Assembly: GCA_021234155.1 (NCBI GenBank)
Contig: JAJEKV010000047.1
Span: 11,036,201 to 11,100,200, forward strand
Direction of reading: 5' to 3'
Length of the DNA stretch: 64,000 nucleotides
From: Isoetes taiwanensis
Lineage: Eukaryota; Streptophyta; Lycopodiopsida; Isoetales; Isoetaceae
Shown here in pieces: positions 36,456-49,792 of this stretch. The notes under the pieces are model-generated. The model ran no database searches and was not told where the DNA came from. It was given only the letters and a program-made list of their open reading frames with translations. Position 1 is the first letter of the stretch. Every line of letters starts with the position of its first letter. Both the position numbers and the translations under genes were made by a program.

Positions 36456-39400
36456 TTATCCATTCTTCTTACTTTGTTCATTTTGGGCACGGTTACGTAA
36501 CTCTTCAAATGTCCGCATGCTTTCTGGATCAAAGCCCCCAGCAAACTGCACATAGACAATAAGCAATAGCAGTTTAGAGAAGCAGTAGTAGAATTGAAAA
36601 ATTACAGCAGCAGTAGCTCACCTGATGAACCCTGAAAGCAAATCTCACTCCTTGAAGTAGTAAAAATTCTCTTAAAGGCTCCTTCTCAGGTGCAGATCCA
36701 AGAGCATCTAACTCAGCCATTACCCTTGTCATGTATTGCTGTGCTAATTTGACAGATGCTAGCTTAATCTGCAGATCATGGACAATCAACTTAGAAACTT
36801 CTGTTTGAAAAGATTAGAAGGACCCTCACTCAACAAGAATTTATTCTTGAACAAAATTCATGCTCATACCTTGCCAATTAATCCAGAGTCTAACATCCAG
36901 TATGTTGGGATATTAAATTCCTTGTACCGTGCTATAGCCATATCCCGGGTCCTTAGTAAAGCATAGACACTTTGTTCTACCCTGCAAAGTGAACAAAAGG
37001 AACTGCATGAAACAAAAGATTTCCATTTCTTCATATCAGTATGGCAGTAAGCTAGTGCATGGAAATGCTTCAGCAAGGCAGGTGAATAGTTGAGCCATTT
37101 AGTTTTTTCTAAACCATGCAGCATAGGAACAAAGCGCATTGTCCTAGCCATACAATTACAGTGGGTTCTTCAGAATTCTGTCGTATTAGCTGTGCCAATT
37201 CATTTTTACGGGAGAAGTCAATTGTATAAGTAATGCCTAAATCACAAGTGTTCAGATCTTGTTTTGATAACTTACTTTTCTAAGGACGCCAGCATCTTTT
37301 TAAAGGCAGTGTCACGTGGAGTGCGTGGATCATCCTTGAATGAGGTTATCTCTAATTCAATCTTCTTGAGATCTTGATATTCAAATGCAGCTTCTCGTAA
37401 GGTATCAGCTTTTGCTTCTGGCCAGTCAAAATGCTTCAAAACTGCCCGTTCATCAACCTAACCAAAAAGTCAAAAGTTTAATGCCAAACATTTCTCACCA
37501 AACAAATTAATAAGCAAATAACTAATAAGACCACTCAGATTTAACTGATGTGCTCAAATGGTAAGGATTTGTACCAAGAAAGAAAGCTCTTCATCCAGCC
37601 AATTGACAAATGCCACCACATCATCAATATTGGTATACACTGCCGCTCTAACTTCTGTTGCTAAGGAATTGACAAAATCTCCTTGCGTTTCAACATCAGC
37701 TTTGATCTATTCAATACACGAAAATAAGTACACAGGATGAGAATTGGTAATAATACTGTTGAGAGCAGAAAGAGATGCTACTTACTGCTAAAAGATGTGT
37801 AGAGCGATTCTCAATTTCACCAATCATGTTATTTCTGGCTTCTGCTGTATTACCACTAGATGCAATAGCAGCCTCCTTCTTGGCATCACGTTTCATCAAT
37901 GATTGGTAAAACTCAACCACTTCTGGTGCCCTCTGCACCTTGTCACCTTGACTTTGGAGTTTGTTAATGGTACCAGGCAATGGGGGAGGTGGAGGTGGGG
38001 GTGGAGCTCCTGGAACGCCTGGTCGGGGTGGGGGTGGTGGTGGTGGAGGTGCACCTGGAGCTCCAGCACGTGCCAAAGGTGGCAGCGGTGGCGGCGGTGG
38101 AACACCTGTAGGCATTTTGCCAGGCAAAGCACCGGGAAGAGGGGCAGTTGAAGGTTTTGGGGGTGGCTTGGATTTTCTTAATTCTCTCTTTTCCACTTCG
38201 GCAGGTGTCAACTTTACGACAGCTTCTGTTCTCTTGCTTGCAGCTACCTCTTCTGCTTTCTCTTTGATAGTTTGTTCTCTTTCTACTGCTAATTTGTGCC
38301 TATCCTTAAATGCAGGATATTTCTGACTTATTTCACTTCCAGCAACGGAACGGGACATAAGCTGGAAGGAAGCTGCTATGCCAGGTTTTTCTGGTGCAGG
38401 TTTGGTTCTTACTGCTGGCAAGTTTGACTTAAAATCTGGGTTCTGTTTTGATCGTGCAGGAGACATATTAGGGGATGCATTGTTAGACCCTTTCAGACCA
38501 TATGAAGTTATCTCCACTGCCTCACTACTGTTCCTTACCATAAGGCTTTCTAGTGGGCCCATTGGACTTCCAGGGCTACTTGATTTGCCTTTCTCTCCTC
38601 TTGATCCAGGGCTCGTTTTGGTAGAAACAAGTGAATCATCTTTGCTTTTGCCCCATTTTCGTAACTTACTGATTAAGCTGGACTTCCTGGAACTGGACTG
38701 AGAGTCAAAGTCGTCATAGTCCCCATAATCAGATGCATTAGAGTGCCGAGATGAGGTACTTTCATATCCACTTTCCAAATTTTGATCCTTGGGTTTTAAA
38801 GCTAACAAATCAGGGCCAGCCAATTCCAACATCAGCTGCTTTGCTTTCTCCTGGGACCTTGGACTTAGACTCTTGTTCAGGTCAAGGGCTGTGGTCCTAC
38901 CATCATTGGCCTTGTAATTACGCAGCTCGTAGCGTAAACACGCATTAACCCAACGTAAGTAAACAAGCTCTTCGACCTCACTGAAACGGTTATTTTGAAG
39001 TCCTTCAACCTGCCTTAACAAGTCCTCATTAGCATGCCTAAGTGCGGCAGCTTCACCTTCTGCTCGCAAAACTAAGTCAGTCTGCAGGAAAACATAGTGC
39101 ACAGTTATTCCTAAATACAACTTACAACCTAAGAACGTGCAATGACAAGAGCAAGGACAAGATCTAACCTCTGTTATAGCAGACAAAGATGCTATCTGAG
39201 ATTCAGATGCAGCAAGCTTCACAGTCAATTCACGTTTCTGGTGTTGAAGATCCATCTTTGTCCGTCGTAATTCAACAACCTCCACTTCCAACTCTTTCAA
39301 GGTTTGTAATTTCTTTTCCGTGTCAAAATCTTTCCTTGATGCATCTTGTTCTTTTGCTTGAAGTGAGGCCAGTTGTTGCCTTAGCAGTAACAATTGTGCT

Positions 39401-40668
39401 TTATTCTGTCCTGTGTCATTCATGAGCTGCTTCTGAAGTTCTTTGATCTTAGTTTTTGCAGCATCAAGCTCATTTTTCAGCTTTTGCACCACAGCTACTT
39501 CATCTCCGATCTTTTTCCCATCACTTTCTAAAGATTTAATTTTGATGTTAAGAGCATCAACCTCAGCTGTCTTTTTATTAAGTTTCTCTTCTAGCTCCAC
39601 AACATATTTCTCTCGTTCTTGTAGGCCATAGTATTCTAGAAGTTCTGATTGCAGTTTCATTTCTTTCTCTATTAAATTACTCACTGTTTTTCTCAATTCA
39701 GTGAGTTCAGTGATATCCTTCTGATGATCAGCTTCCAGCTTCAGCTCTTTTTCTCGTAATTCTTTTATGGTAGTTCTTAATCCAGCAAGCTCCTGAACAT
39801 CTTTTTCATTTCTCAAAGATAACAGCGCTACAGGCTCCTTCCTTACATCTTGAACCACTTCTAGGTCAGCATTATTCTTTAACTCATTGATGCCTTTAAT
39901 ACTATCCTCCTCAGGAACTGCATTATTCTTTGAGATGTCGAAAGAAGGAATGCCATCTGTTGAAAAGTCTAATCCACCAGAAAATAGATCCTCAATCCCT
40001 GGAAGCAGCAATTGCTCCACATCTGGATGCTCAATTACGCTGTTGGAATTTACTACATTAACCGTTTTCACTTCTTCTGCCTGAATCAAACATATTCAAA
40101 TGTTAAAAGAAGATAAAATGGATTTTCCTGTTTTACAAATTATAATGATGAGTTTACCTCCTCTTCCGGTGCAGAAACCCCACTGCCATAAGAATGTATT
40201 TCTTTTTGTTCCTCTCCATTGTGCCTTTTACTACTTTTCTCTTCATAATCTGTAATATAATGATATATTCAACCAAAGTATAGAGTTTTTAAACTAAACA
40301 ACTAGATCAGGACTAAGCTAACTGCAGATGACTCGATAAGTTTATGCTATATTAGAGTTTCAAATATCGATTCATGACCATCGTAAACTGATGGGATTAG
40401 GACCAAATGCTTCAACCAAACTGACAAAAAGTACAAGGTTACGAGGAAGAAAATTTCTCCTTTGTTGCTTGGTTAGTTCTATGAAGTATATAAAGCCTTG
40501 TATTATGGGCTAAGATTACAGTATCTCAAATCATTGTAATAAGGGCATCTAAAGAAGAAGACGGAAAATACTACCTGTATGTGTATCAGGATGATCACGT
40601 TTCTTGAATTGCGAGAGGGTATATGCCGCAACTGAGCACGTCAAAGCAAATCCGACTCTGACCAACAT
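36456..40668 (-). CDS. CHUP1: CHUP1, chloroplast outer-envelope actin-linking protein
   Basis: CHUP1 anchors chloroplasts to actin for light-dependent movement. Nine exons keep frame: 40668-40575, 40249-40158, 40080-39169, 39081-37786, 37706-37575, 37457-37276, 36981-36870, 36768-36622 and 36545-36456, giving 1018 residues (Arabidopsis has about 1004). The N-terminal hydrophobic stretch 'MLVRVGFALTCSVAAYTL' is the envelope anchor. A long coiled coil spans about 90-365. 'NRFSEVEELVYLRWVNACLR' follows, then 'LRKWGKSKDD'. A proline-rich actin/profilin segment lies near 675-740. The conserved C-terminal domain has 'ALLRTRDMAIARYKEFNIPT' and ends 'FAGGFDPESMRTFEELR'. All catalogue features of the family are present. 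One continuous frame (40089-37711) reads through two introns and is not the protein. Confidence 0.95.
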
Positions 40669-42600
40669 GTGGAGACAGTTCTTATGACCAAAATATTTAT
40701 GCAACCTTCTGAAGTTCGGCCCAAAATTCAAAAACTTTAAAAGATCTGAGAAAGGCTAGTGATCAATCCAATTCCCAAAGAATTAGACCTCAAAGCACCA
40801 ATTTTTCTGCAATCACCATTCACGCTGCCGAAGCATTCTTCAAAAATTTCACAGATGAGGCTTCAAGGAGAGTAAAACCCATAAGCCCAATTCCTGGAAT
40901 ACTTTCTGGAGCCGGCTGGGCCGACCCCAATGCTCGAAAATTGATGGGAAGCATTTGGGCAAGCCGGAGCTATGGCATTGGCAGGAGACAGCATGGGGTT
41001 CCTCTTTCTTTGTAACAGGAACTACGTGCCTGGCCACTGAGCAGAACTATTCTTTTCCTCATTTTTTATTAAACAAAGAAAAACAGTGCTTTTGTTAAAG
41101 TCATGCTGATTTTTGCTGCACATATTTCCCTCTTGTTTGTGCTGAAAGAGAAAACAACTTTGCAAGAAAAAGAGGAAAGAAAACTGAAATATTCTATGGC
41201 GGCTGCAGAGCCCGGTCCCATCAACCTTCGTTCTTGGATCTACGTTGGAGTTACTTGTGGAAGCCAAACAGTTTGGACCCATCATCCATCCAAGTCCTTT
41301 GTCCTCCACAAGAATGGCAAATTGCTTTATATGATGCCATCACAATTTTACTACGTGTCTTAATTTTTTCGTTGCTTGGCTACATTTGTTGTGGTTGTGA
41401 GTTCTCTTGGTTCGTGTCTTCTCTACGTGTTACTAGTTTTGAGCTTCAAAGAAGATATCGCTTTGTCCGTTTTAAATCTTGCAATTTCTAAGGAAGTAAT
41501 GGCCTTGGTTTATGCCAGGCTTCCAAAGAAGTAACACTTAACGTAAAGGTGAGAGTCCTTGTTTTTTGTTATCATTTTTTTGGGCAGGGTGATAATTAAT
41601 TATCGAGGTGGAGGAGTACTGATATTAACTATCAGTATTATTCTACCCATATAAGACTAATAAGGTGGTTATCGGTCTTCGCGTTAGGCGATAATAAAAA
41701 ATGCATGGCCTCGGTTTTACGTCCTCGACCAGATATTTAGCACGTAAAGCCGGGCGGAGGCCTTACGTGCCAAATATCTGGCCTCGAACATACAACCTCG
41801 GTCACGTATTTTTGGTTATCGGCCTATATTCCACCGGTTGTTATTTCAGATGTAGCACCTAAAATGCAACTCTCAGCCCTAGGGCGGGGTCACTAGCCCT
41901 CTACTGGGATCACCGGCTCTCTACTCGGTTGAACGGATTTATGTGAACATAAAGCCTTTGGATTTCAACACGTGGTAAATCTAAGGACACTTTGACAACA
42001 TTAAGAACGGTGCAGGAGCTCCACTGCAGTTGTCTTCGTTCGACCCTACGTTCGACCCTACCCTTAACCCCATGTCAGTTAAATTTAAAATTTGGCAATT
42101 AGACAATACCAGAACTTCTATTTGATAACATGGCATTTCATAATTCATTAAGCGATAGTGCCAAATGCTCAAAATAAAATCATAAAAATTTCTCAACGTA
42201 AATCTGAAATCACTCACATTATGCCTTTTATAATGCAATATTAATCAACTTGGTCTCCACTCTACCTTCTCTCTCTTCTCTCTCTTCTATGTCTTCGTTT
42301 GTGGCTGTCAATTTGGCTGAGATACGTTAAGTTGAAGAGTAGAGGGGCCAGTTCACACCCTGTTTTTTAGCAGATTTTGTCCTCATTTGCCTAAAGTTGT
42401 AATGGTTTTCATGCTTGGACGTGATTATGTGTGTCACATGTATTTTTACAGCTTGTTTAAAAAAAGCATCTCTCTTTTATTCAATATCTCATGCCTGTAA
42501 ATACTATCTGTACATAATGCCTCGCACAAGTCTAGCTGAATCGCTAGGCAAAGCTTTCAAAGAATGAAACAAGAAATACCCTTGAAGGGTTGAGTAGATC
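40669..42600. other. Intergenic; CHUP1 promoter side and transporter 3' side
   Basis: AT-rich. Contains one hairpin (listed separately) and no credible gene. The CHUP1 5' UTR and promoter should lie in 40669-41200; no clear TATA box was identified. Confidence 0.5.
41725..41787. repeat. Inverted repeat, possible MITE core
   Basis: The left arm 41725-41751 and right arm 41759-41787 pair over about 26 bases ('ccagatattt(a/g)gcacgtaa'). The loop is 7 bases. Flanking sequence (41600-41860) is richer in TCGG and CCTCGG motifs than its surroundings, which suggests a small non-autonomous DNA transposon. No target duplication was defined. Confidence 0.65.
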
Positions 42601-45600
42601 TTATCCAAAACTATGTCCAATAGCACGTTGGTATCCATGTTTAGAAAGTTGAGGCAACCATATCATCGCAAAAGTTCCAGCTAAAAGTGCAAATATGGCA
42701 GCAAGTGCAAATGCTGGCTCATTACCTCCACCAAAAAGTTCGTCCCAAGGTCCTGCTCCTAATGCAACCACCATCTGCAATCTTGAACATGATTAGAGAT
42801 CTGAGGTCAAAAAAGATGAACAGGACATGTTACCTGTGGTATAACAATTGCAAGATTTAGAACCCCCATTGCCAGACCTGCGTAACAGCACCATTCATTA
42901 GGATAAGTATATGCATATTTGAAATGTGTTAATATACAAACCCACAGACCAATTAGCCATCACTTATCAGGCTAATAACATTCCAATAACACTGTTCTGG
43001 GGCTTCAAGTTTTGGCCCAAGCAAGAAGTTTTTTTGCAATTACCTTGCCCACCACCACTGTCAGCTGTCAGCTCAGATGCAATAGAATATGGTACACTAT
43101 ATGTAACCTGCTAGAAAGTAGATAGAGCACTGTTATGCACTGCAGACCTATAAATGAGCATGAAATTTGGATTGAGAATTACTGCAAGTGGAAGACCAAG
43201 AACTGCAAACAGGGAAACTGCAGCAGCTTTAACACTGCCCGAATTTTTATATACATGCTTATCTCCAACAACCTCTGTAATTCCTGCTGCAGCACTTATG
43301 ATGGCAGTACTAGCCATACACGCAAATACGACAAAATTGCTAGCAGCCCATAAATATTTTGATCCAATCCAGGTGCACAATGGATCAATTAAAAGCGAGG
43401 CAATTCCCAAAATAACCTGAGGCATATCCGAAATAAGTTCATAAGTGCTTACAATCAGACATCAGCAAACAGTAATGAACAATGCACAAAAAACAAGCAC
43501 ACTTCCTTACCATATTTCCTCTCTCTTCTATGTACTTCTGCTATGGATTCTACTTTCCTAACCATTTAATATAACATATTTAAAATCAATATTTTTAAGG
43601 GCCTGAGTTCTCCATTTTGTACAACAAACCTTTCCATAATTTAGTTGGACGTGTGAGTTTTTCGCAGAGAAGTACAAGGGGGTTAGCAACTTTTATGTCT
43701 GGCATATATGGTGAGGTGATAACAGAAATGCTTGGCAAACCTAAACGAAAAATAGCCGTACAAAGTTGTCTCCAAATGCTTGATTGGCATGCAACACATC
43801 CTTAACCTTTTATAATGCATAAAAGCAAATTATATGTCCTGCATCCCCAGGGAAATCATACCGAGTTAAGCAACAAGCCAAAAGCACCTTCTTGCACACC
43901 TCTCTGGTATGCTGCAGCCTTATCATGATCTCCCTTAGGATCACCATGGTAAACTTCTCGGCCCATCCAATCCGTATCGAAGAGGAAAAATGGAAACCAA
44001 GAGAGCTATATTACACCAAAACAAGTAACAAGGACTATTAGGGCGAAATATTATATTTGAGAAATAAGATCATATCTACTAGTTCAACGCATCCTTACCC
44101 AGCAGAAGGCCATTACGACCAAAACGCCTTTCATAGAATTTGGGAGCTGGCGTATTCCTGTCAAAAGGTTGCTAACAACAGATATCAAGCCATTTGCAGA
44201 AGATGCATCTTCAGGTTGGCTTGTCCGTTTAGTTTCTTCATTATTGGCTGGCACACCATTGCTTATGAGTGACACTTGATCATTTGTACTAAAAACATCA
44301 ACCTTTTTCATAACTGAAAGTTCTATTTCTTTATCTATAGGTTGATAGATGAAAGCCGCAGATTGGCCTACTACTTCATTCTCCTCAAGCAAACAAGGAG
44401 TTTCTTTTGCATAACGTAAAGTCACCAGGGTACAAAATCCTAGAAATATCTGTGTTGCAAATGCATAATCAGCTCATTTGCATACGTGAGAATAAAAGCC
44501 AAAGGATCATCTTACCACTGCAAGAATAAAAGCTGCTTTAAGATTTCCACATGCCTCACAGCATGCTCGGCTTTTCAAAAATGGAAACCATCTGCGAAGG
44601 TGATCAGATATATAAATCCTTTCTAGCTTCATTTTGTATAGAAACATGATTCTAATCAACAATGCATAGGATTCCTGTTTATATGTCCAAATTTTTTCCC
44701 ATGCAAAATGGATGTATTCAAAAGCTCTTACCTGTGCCATTGCCCACTAGCTCCAGTTGAAAACCCAAGGATATTGCCCAATGCCATCCATAAACAGAAT
44801 ATTGCATTTGCAGCATATCTTTGGTTTGCACCTGCATACATAAATCAGTAATGGATTCCCCCTGGAAGAAGCTGGGGAAAATACCAAGAATTGATAACTT
44901 ACCTGCAAGGTCAGCCAAAAGTGCTCGTGCTGGCCCCTGAAAAAAGTACTTGGGCAGTTATAGCCACGGCAAAAATGATGTGCCTTAAACAACAAACCTG
45001 GATACATTCACCTGCACTGTGTTATTTGCTAGATCTAAAAGCCAGAACCCAAGAATAAAGACGGCAGCTGCCCAGGACCGAGTCCCTTTGTAAGTGCTGT
45101 AAATAAGATTATTGAGGAGAGATTCTCATTAGCATGGAGAAAGAAATGGGGAAAGCTGCAATAAGAGTACGCACTGACAGTCTTCACGAGTATCACCAAG
45201 AAGGTAACCAATATCAGCAGCAAATCCTATGATCATCACCTGGTAAAGTTTAAGAAAAAAAATTATAAGTAGTTACAAAGTTTTTTCGACATTGGAAATA
45301 ACTCACAGTAGTAAATCCTCACTCGAAAATTTCACATACCGCAAAACAAACCATAATTGATCCAACAAAAATGAATGGCCGTCGTCGTCCCCATTTTGAC
45401 TTGCATTTATCACTCCATATGCCAACACAAGGTTGCACCTGTAACAAGGATAATGTATTGAACTAGATTATATGAAATTCATAAATTTATAATGATAGAA
45501 ATGACCAACATACTTAGGAGGAAGAAACATACAACAAGGCCGGTGACAGGACCACATAGCCAAATAAATGATGAGAATGAATGGTCTATTCCAAGAGTCT

Positions 45601-46426
45601 GTAGAAGTCACATGTACAAGTATCAGTGGTGAACAGCATACAGAAACGACACGTAATGTACAAAAGTTACAAGAGGAGATTGTGTGATTTAGTTGACCAA
45701 AGAATTAACTTTTACTTGGCATAACCACCGATGCTCTTACAGCTTCTCATCTTGTAATGTTACATAAGTTTGTTGATCTCACTTGTTAATGATCCAAGAT
45801 CTCATAAAATGGCTATGGATTCAACTTTACATTAGCAGGCAATACACGTCTCATCTCAATGTCACTGAGACAGCCTCTCAAAATAGGCCTCCAGGTGTAA
45901 CAAATGCATGCCTGGGTCCAGATATAATATTTGATTTTTAAAACAACTTAAATTGAGACATTGCTTATAGCCAAAAGACTAGTAAGCAGATTCAGATTGT
46001 TATGTCTCTAATTCCAGATACCAAAGGGAGATTTTCACTCTAATATGACATTACCCTTTACACCTCTCTTACGTTCATGTATGCAATATGCAATCCCTCT
46101 TATATAACATCACATAATTATATGAAATCTATAGAGTTTTGTGCTTTTATCATAATATAAAGTAGACTTGGCAAGATTAGGTATGCCCCGACCTGTATGT
46201 ATGGAGTCAAAAGTGAGAGCTGCAAAGCCCATCCAAACTGAATCCCTGCTGCAACTATTGAACAAAGTGCAAGCTCCACCACAGATAATCTGTTCACAGT
46301 TTGCACACTGCGTACTTCGTAAACCCTGTCTTCGATGGGTTCCTGGTCATCCTCAAAATTATGTATAATGTCTAATGTAGCAGTTGATTCTTCATTGAAT
46401 TCTTTGGTTATACGTTGATCTGACAT
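42601..46426 (-). CDS. SUC3: Sucrose/proton symporter, SUC3/SUT2 type
   Basis: A 12-helix membrane carrier importing sucrose with protons. Fourteen exons keep frame: 46426-46193, 45598-45533, 45438-45340, 45239-45175, 45096-45012, 44936-44903, 44831-44732, 44591-44516, 44449-44099, 44005-43862, 43416-43183, 43107-43044, 42877-42834 and 42774-42601, giving 589 residues (Arabidopsis SUC3 594). Signatures: '[18 protein letters not shown]' (helix 1), '[15 protein letters not shown]' (loop 2-3), '[20 protein letters not shown]', '[19 protein letters not shown]' (helix 7 on) and '[17 protein letters not shown]'. An acidic N-terminus of about 48 residues and a loop between helices 6 and 7 of about 75 residues ('[17 protein letters not shown]') mark the SUC3/SUT2 clade. 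This loop is cytosolic. Confidence 0.95.
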
Positions 46427-48670
46427 CTTGAGCGGCTATTCTAAGGGGAACGCAGATCAGCGCATACATTCCCAATATGGCACCAGATGCTGGGCTAGAT
46501 ATGTGAAGTGGGCTTGTCTCGATTTGACAAGCAACCTAACAGTGCGCGCAGCACGTTTCAACTATGTCAACTATTGACCACATTTTCTCTTGGAAAATGC
46601 CGGAAACCGACCTCACGTGCCTGGATTCTGCCGCACGAATCGCCAGATCTGTTGTTCGTTTCCAAGCCCTATTCCTTCTTAGATCCAACAAGATTGAATA
46701 GCTTTTATATGCTTGGGCATCAGATTTGAAGAAGGCAGATGCTTATTTAGCTTGAAAAGGGGCGCGAAAGGTCAGCAACAGGGGGAGAAGGATGTGGGAT
46801 TGCTTTAAAATGCAGCAGATCTCCAGTGATGAGATGTTGAATTCTGGCAGTGAGGGTTTTTTCTTCCTTCGGTGAAGGTGGTGGGTCCTCTGAGCAAGGT
46901 TTAGAAATTGATGGTCTCTATTTATCGGTTAAGTCACCTAAACATGTTATGCAAACATGTTTGACCTAGAGAAGGTTTGCATGTGGTCTTTCTATGATTT
47001 GGTTGGAAGGGCACCCTACATCTATGTTATATTCTCATATAATTCCATGCGAATATTCCTCTTCTTGGTTGCGATGGGCAAGCAGAGCTAATTATCGCTG
47101 CACGTTCTGGCGAGTTGCCACTACATTGAACTTCCCTTATTTATTGAGGATATAGAAGGATGGGTATTTATGCATCAATTCTAACCATCGCATTTGCCTT
47201 ACACTCAAGAGAGGTTGTGCTAGGAAGTTTGTGATATGTGTGCAATTGAAAGTATAATCTATTATCTCCGGGTCCTCGATGCACAAATGATCACAAGGAG
47301 CTCCATTTTAGGTGTCAAATATTGACATGTATTTTGAGGGGGGAGGTGCTTGTTGGAACCCGTGAACTTGACTCGTGTAATCATGTGTATATGTCATTTA
47401 AAATTTCACTTGTGACAATTGATATCGTTGCACATTCTGGGAGGTTTCCTAAATTAGAGGATTTGGAATGAGAGGCATTCCTGCATCAATTCTAATCATC
47501 GCATTTGCCTCATACTTAAAAGAGGTTATGTTAGGAAGTGTTCTAGTCATTGTGATCTATGCGCAACTGAAATGGTGATCTATTATCTTCGAGTCTTTGA
47601 TGCATGAATAATCACAAGGTTTTACTTTTCAAGTGTCAAATATCGCCACGTTGAACTTTTTTGTATCATATACTTCTTGGGCTATGGTATTATCAATGCC
47701 GGATATCATACATCATCAACAGAATGAATCGAAATAACAGATCTGCTCTAACTACTCTAATAAACTTGATTAGGGTTCATTCGTTAGTCTATGATACAGG
47801 TAGGGTGCTTGGGCTCTAGAGGTTATGTAAGGCTAAGAACAGGTATTAATCTGACCTAAGAACTGCCTGGAAGCTTGCAACTGACAAAATCAGCACTCAC
47901 TGAAACCTTGACTGGCTCCCACTGCCCACTCCTTGGAATGCGTCCATGCTGCTAAAATGGTCGAAGATTGAGAAGCTTGGTTGCAGCTAGTAATCCAGAT
48001 TCTATAAGGCGCTACTCCTAATGCACACTTTAATGGTGGAATCCGAAAAGAACATCTTTTAATGTTCCTTCCCTTTTGAACGTTTTAGGGTACGCTTTTA
48101 CGATTTGAATCTATTGGGTCATATGGCTCATTGAGGTATTGCCATGTGGCAATACGGATTATATTCGTGTGTGCAATATAATGGTCTCTAATGGTTGTGC
48201 CCTATGGTACAATCCTTTTCGAGATCAGTATATTTAACATGTATTAGTGACGTGGTAATATAATATACATATTTATACCATATATTATCTTGGAACGTCA
48301 CTTTGACTATGATCTGATAGTCTGTTCCTTAAGCCAATCTTTGAAAATAATTGTTATGACATGTAACTGAGTCAAACAAATGGTCCGATTAGGGTAATGC
48401 ATACTTATTCTCGAGAATATTTTTAATCAGTCTTGTAATCAATGCACATTCTCAATGATCCATTCTTCTTTTCGACAAACATATCGGTGCTCCAAATGAT
48501 GACATGCGGTCTAATGAAACTCATGTCTAGCAACTCTTTGAACTGAATTTGCAATTCTCGATTGGCAAACTCGTTGAAGTGTGTTTCCACTGGCATAGGA
48601 TATGTTCCAATCTAATTTCACATTCTATGTCTCTTTTTGAAGGTAACTTAGATATGTATTATATAAAGAA
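46427..48670. other. Transporter promoter side and intergenic DNA
   Basis: No gene recognised. An imperfect direct duplication with a period near 311 bases is visible: 'tgcatcaattctaaccatcg' at 47171 and 'tgcatcaattctaatcatcg' at 47482, with matching flanks from about 47090 to 47660. The transporter 5' UTR and promoter should lie in 46427-47000. Confidence 0.5.
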
Positions 48671-48699
48671 CTAGTAACAAATGCCCCGCGTTGCCAGGC
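48671..48699 (-). mobile_element. Helitron-type 3' terminus (minus orientation)
   Basis: On the minus strand: an imperfect hairpin 'GCCTGGCAACGCGGGGC' (48699-48683), eight bases, then CTAG followed by T. Helitrons end in a short GC hairpin about 11 bases before CTRR and insert between A and T. The element body would run to higher coordinates. A possible 5' end is 50023 (minus strand A then TCTCTAGACC), but this is weak. Confidence 0.5.
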
Positions 48700-49611
48700 A
48701 TAAATAAGGTTCTATTACAAGAATCGAAGTTTATTCCTCGCATTTCTTCTTCTAGGTGTCGTACGAATTCCTGATGTCTTATGGATTCTACGACTCTCTC
48801 TTTGTTGGTTGTTGCATTTGGATAATAATTATTTCTTCTTCTAAGTGTCCTATGGACTCCCATGACTTCCACTGTTGGAGAATAGTTTGCATTCCACATA
48901 GTTTTTTTATGTGGTACTTTGTCGATATGAGTAGTGTCGACTGCTTTGCACGAATGTGTTGATATTCCAAGATTGGAATAGTGTAGGTATGGATTCTATT
49001 TTGTAGCCTATGGGATTGGTTTGACTGTAATAGCTCATTATAAATGACACTTACAAAATAAACGTTCATTAAATTGGACTGTTAAGCAAGCATTAGTTTT
49101 ATAAAGTTGTTTAAAACAATTTGAATATGTTAAATTCGAGCAATATCAAAACCAAAAGCAAATCTACCATGAAGACAATATTGACACAAACAATATGCCA
49201 CTAAAACTGTGCATATTCTAGATACAAAAGCTTCTTACCAGAATGTGTTGCAATTTAGCACGTAAAGAAGAATTCAACATATACGAATTAATATACAAAG
49301 TTCTATACTTGGCCATGTGTCCACAACTACAATGGGGCCCTAATTGTGACCACCATGTGCTTGTAAAGCCATAGCACAGAATGCCGAAGATGAGTTGGTC
49401 AAAGCAATTGTCAGTACAATATTTTATAATATGAATCTATGTTAATTACATATGTGCATCAATACGCATTTCGAATCATGTTCATATCCTATTGTTTAAA
49501 TTCGGTTTTTCCGATATGCCGAAAACTTTTTGGATTTTTTTTCCAGGTTGGTTTTCTAAGGTCTAGAAGCTTTTAGCTGCCGGAAAACTTTTCAGGTATT
49601 CCAAAAATTGG

Positions 49612-49668
49612 GTTTGTGGGTTTTTGGGGTTTTTGGGGTTTCGTTTTTTGGGGTTTTTGGGGTTTCCA
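49612..49668. repeat. G4T5 short tandem run
   Basis: Repeated 'tttttgggg' units separated by small changes. It could form a G-quadruplex on the plus strand. It is not the plant telomere repeat (TTTAGGG). Confidence 0.75.
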
Positions 49669-49706
49669 TTCTGAATTCTCCTTTTGTCTTTTGGTTTGGC
49701 TTCATC

Positions 49707-49792
49707 TTTTCTGATCGAGAGGGGAGAACAGCACGGCGGCTTCACCACGGCGGCTTCACCTTTTCTGATCGAGAGGGGAGCACAGCACGGCG
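49707..49792. repeat. 54-bp minisatellite, about 1.6 units
   Basis: 'ttttctgatcgagagggga' starts at 49707 and again at 49761. The unit includes a doubled 'cacggcggcttcac'. Confidence 0.75.

Noticed and set aside
37961-38326. Glycine-rich protein on the plus strand
   Set aside because: It is the complement of the CHUP1 proline-rich segment; G-rich frames opposite proline codons are expected.
37711-40089. Single 792-codon protein on the minus strand
   Set aside because: It reads straight through two introns of the CHUP1 gene (39168-39082 and beyond 37786); GT..AG signals and family comparison define the exons instead.
41103-41491. Short plus-strand genes upstream of CHUP1
   Set aside because: Two overlapping frames with no known motif; more likely promoter DNA.
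49612-49668. Interstitial telomere repeat
   Set aside because: The unit is G4T5, not the plant TTTAGGG.
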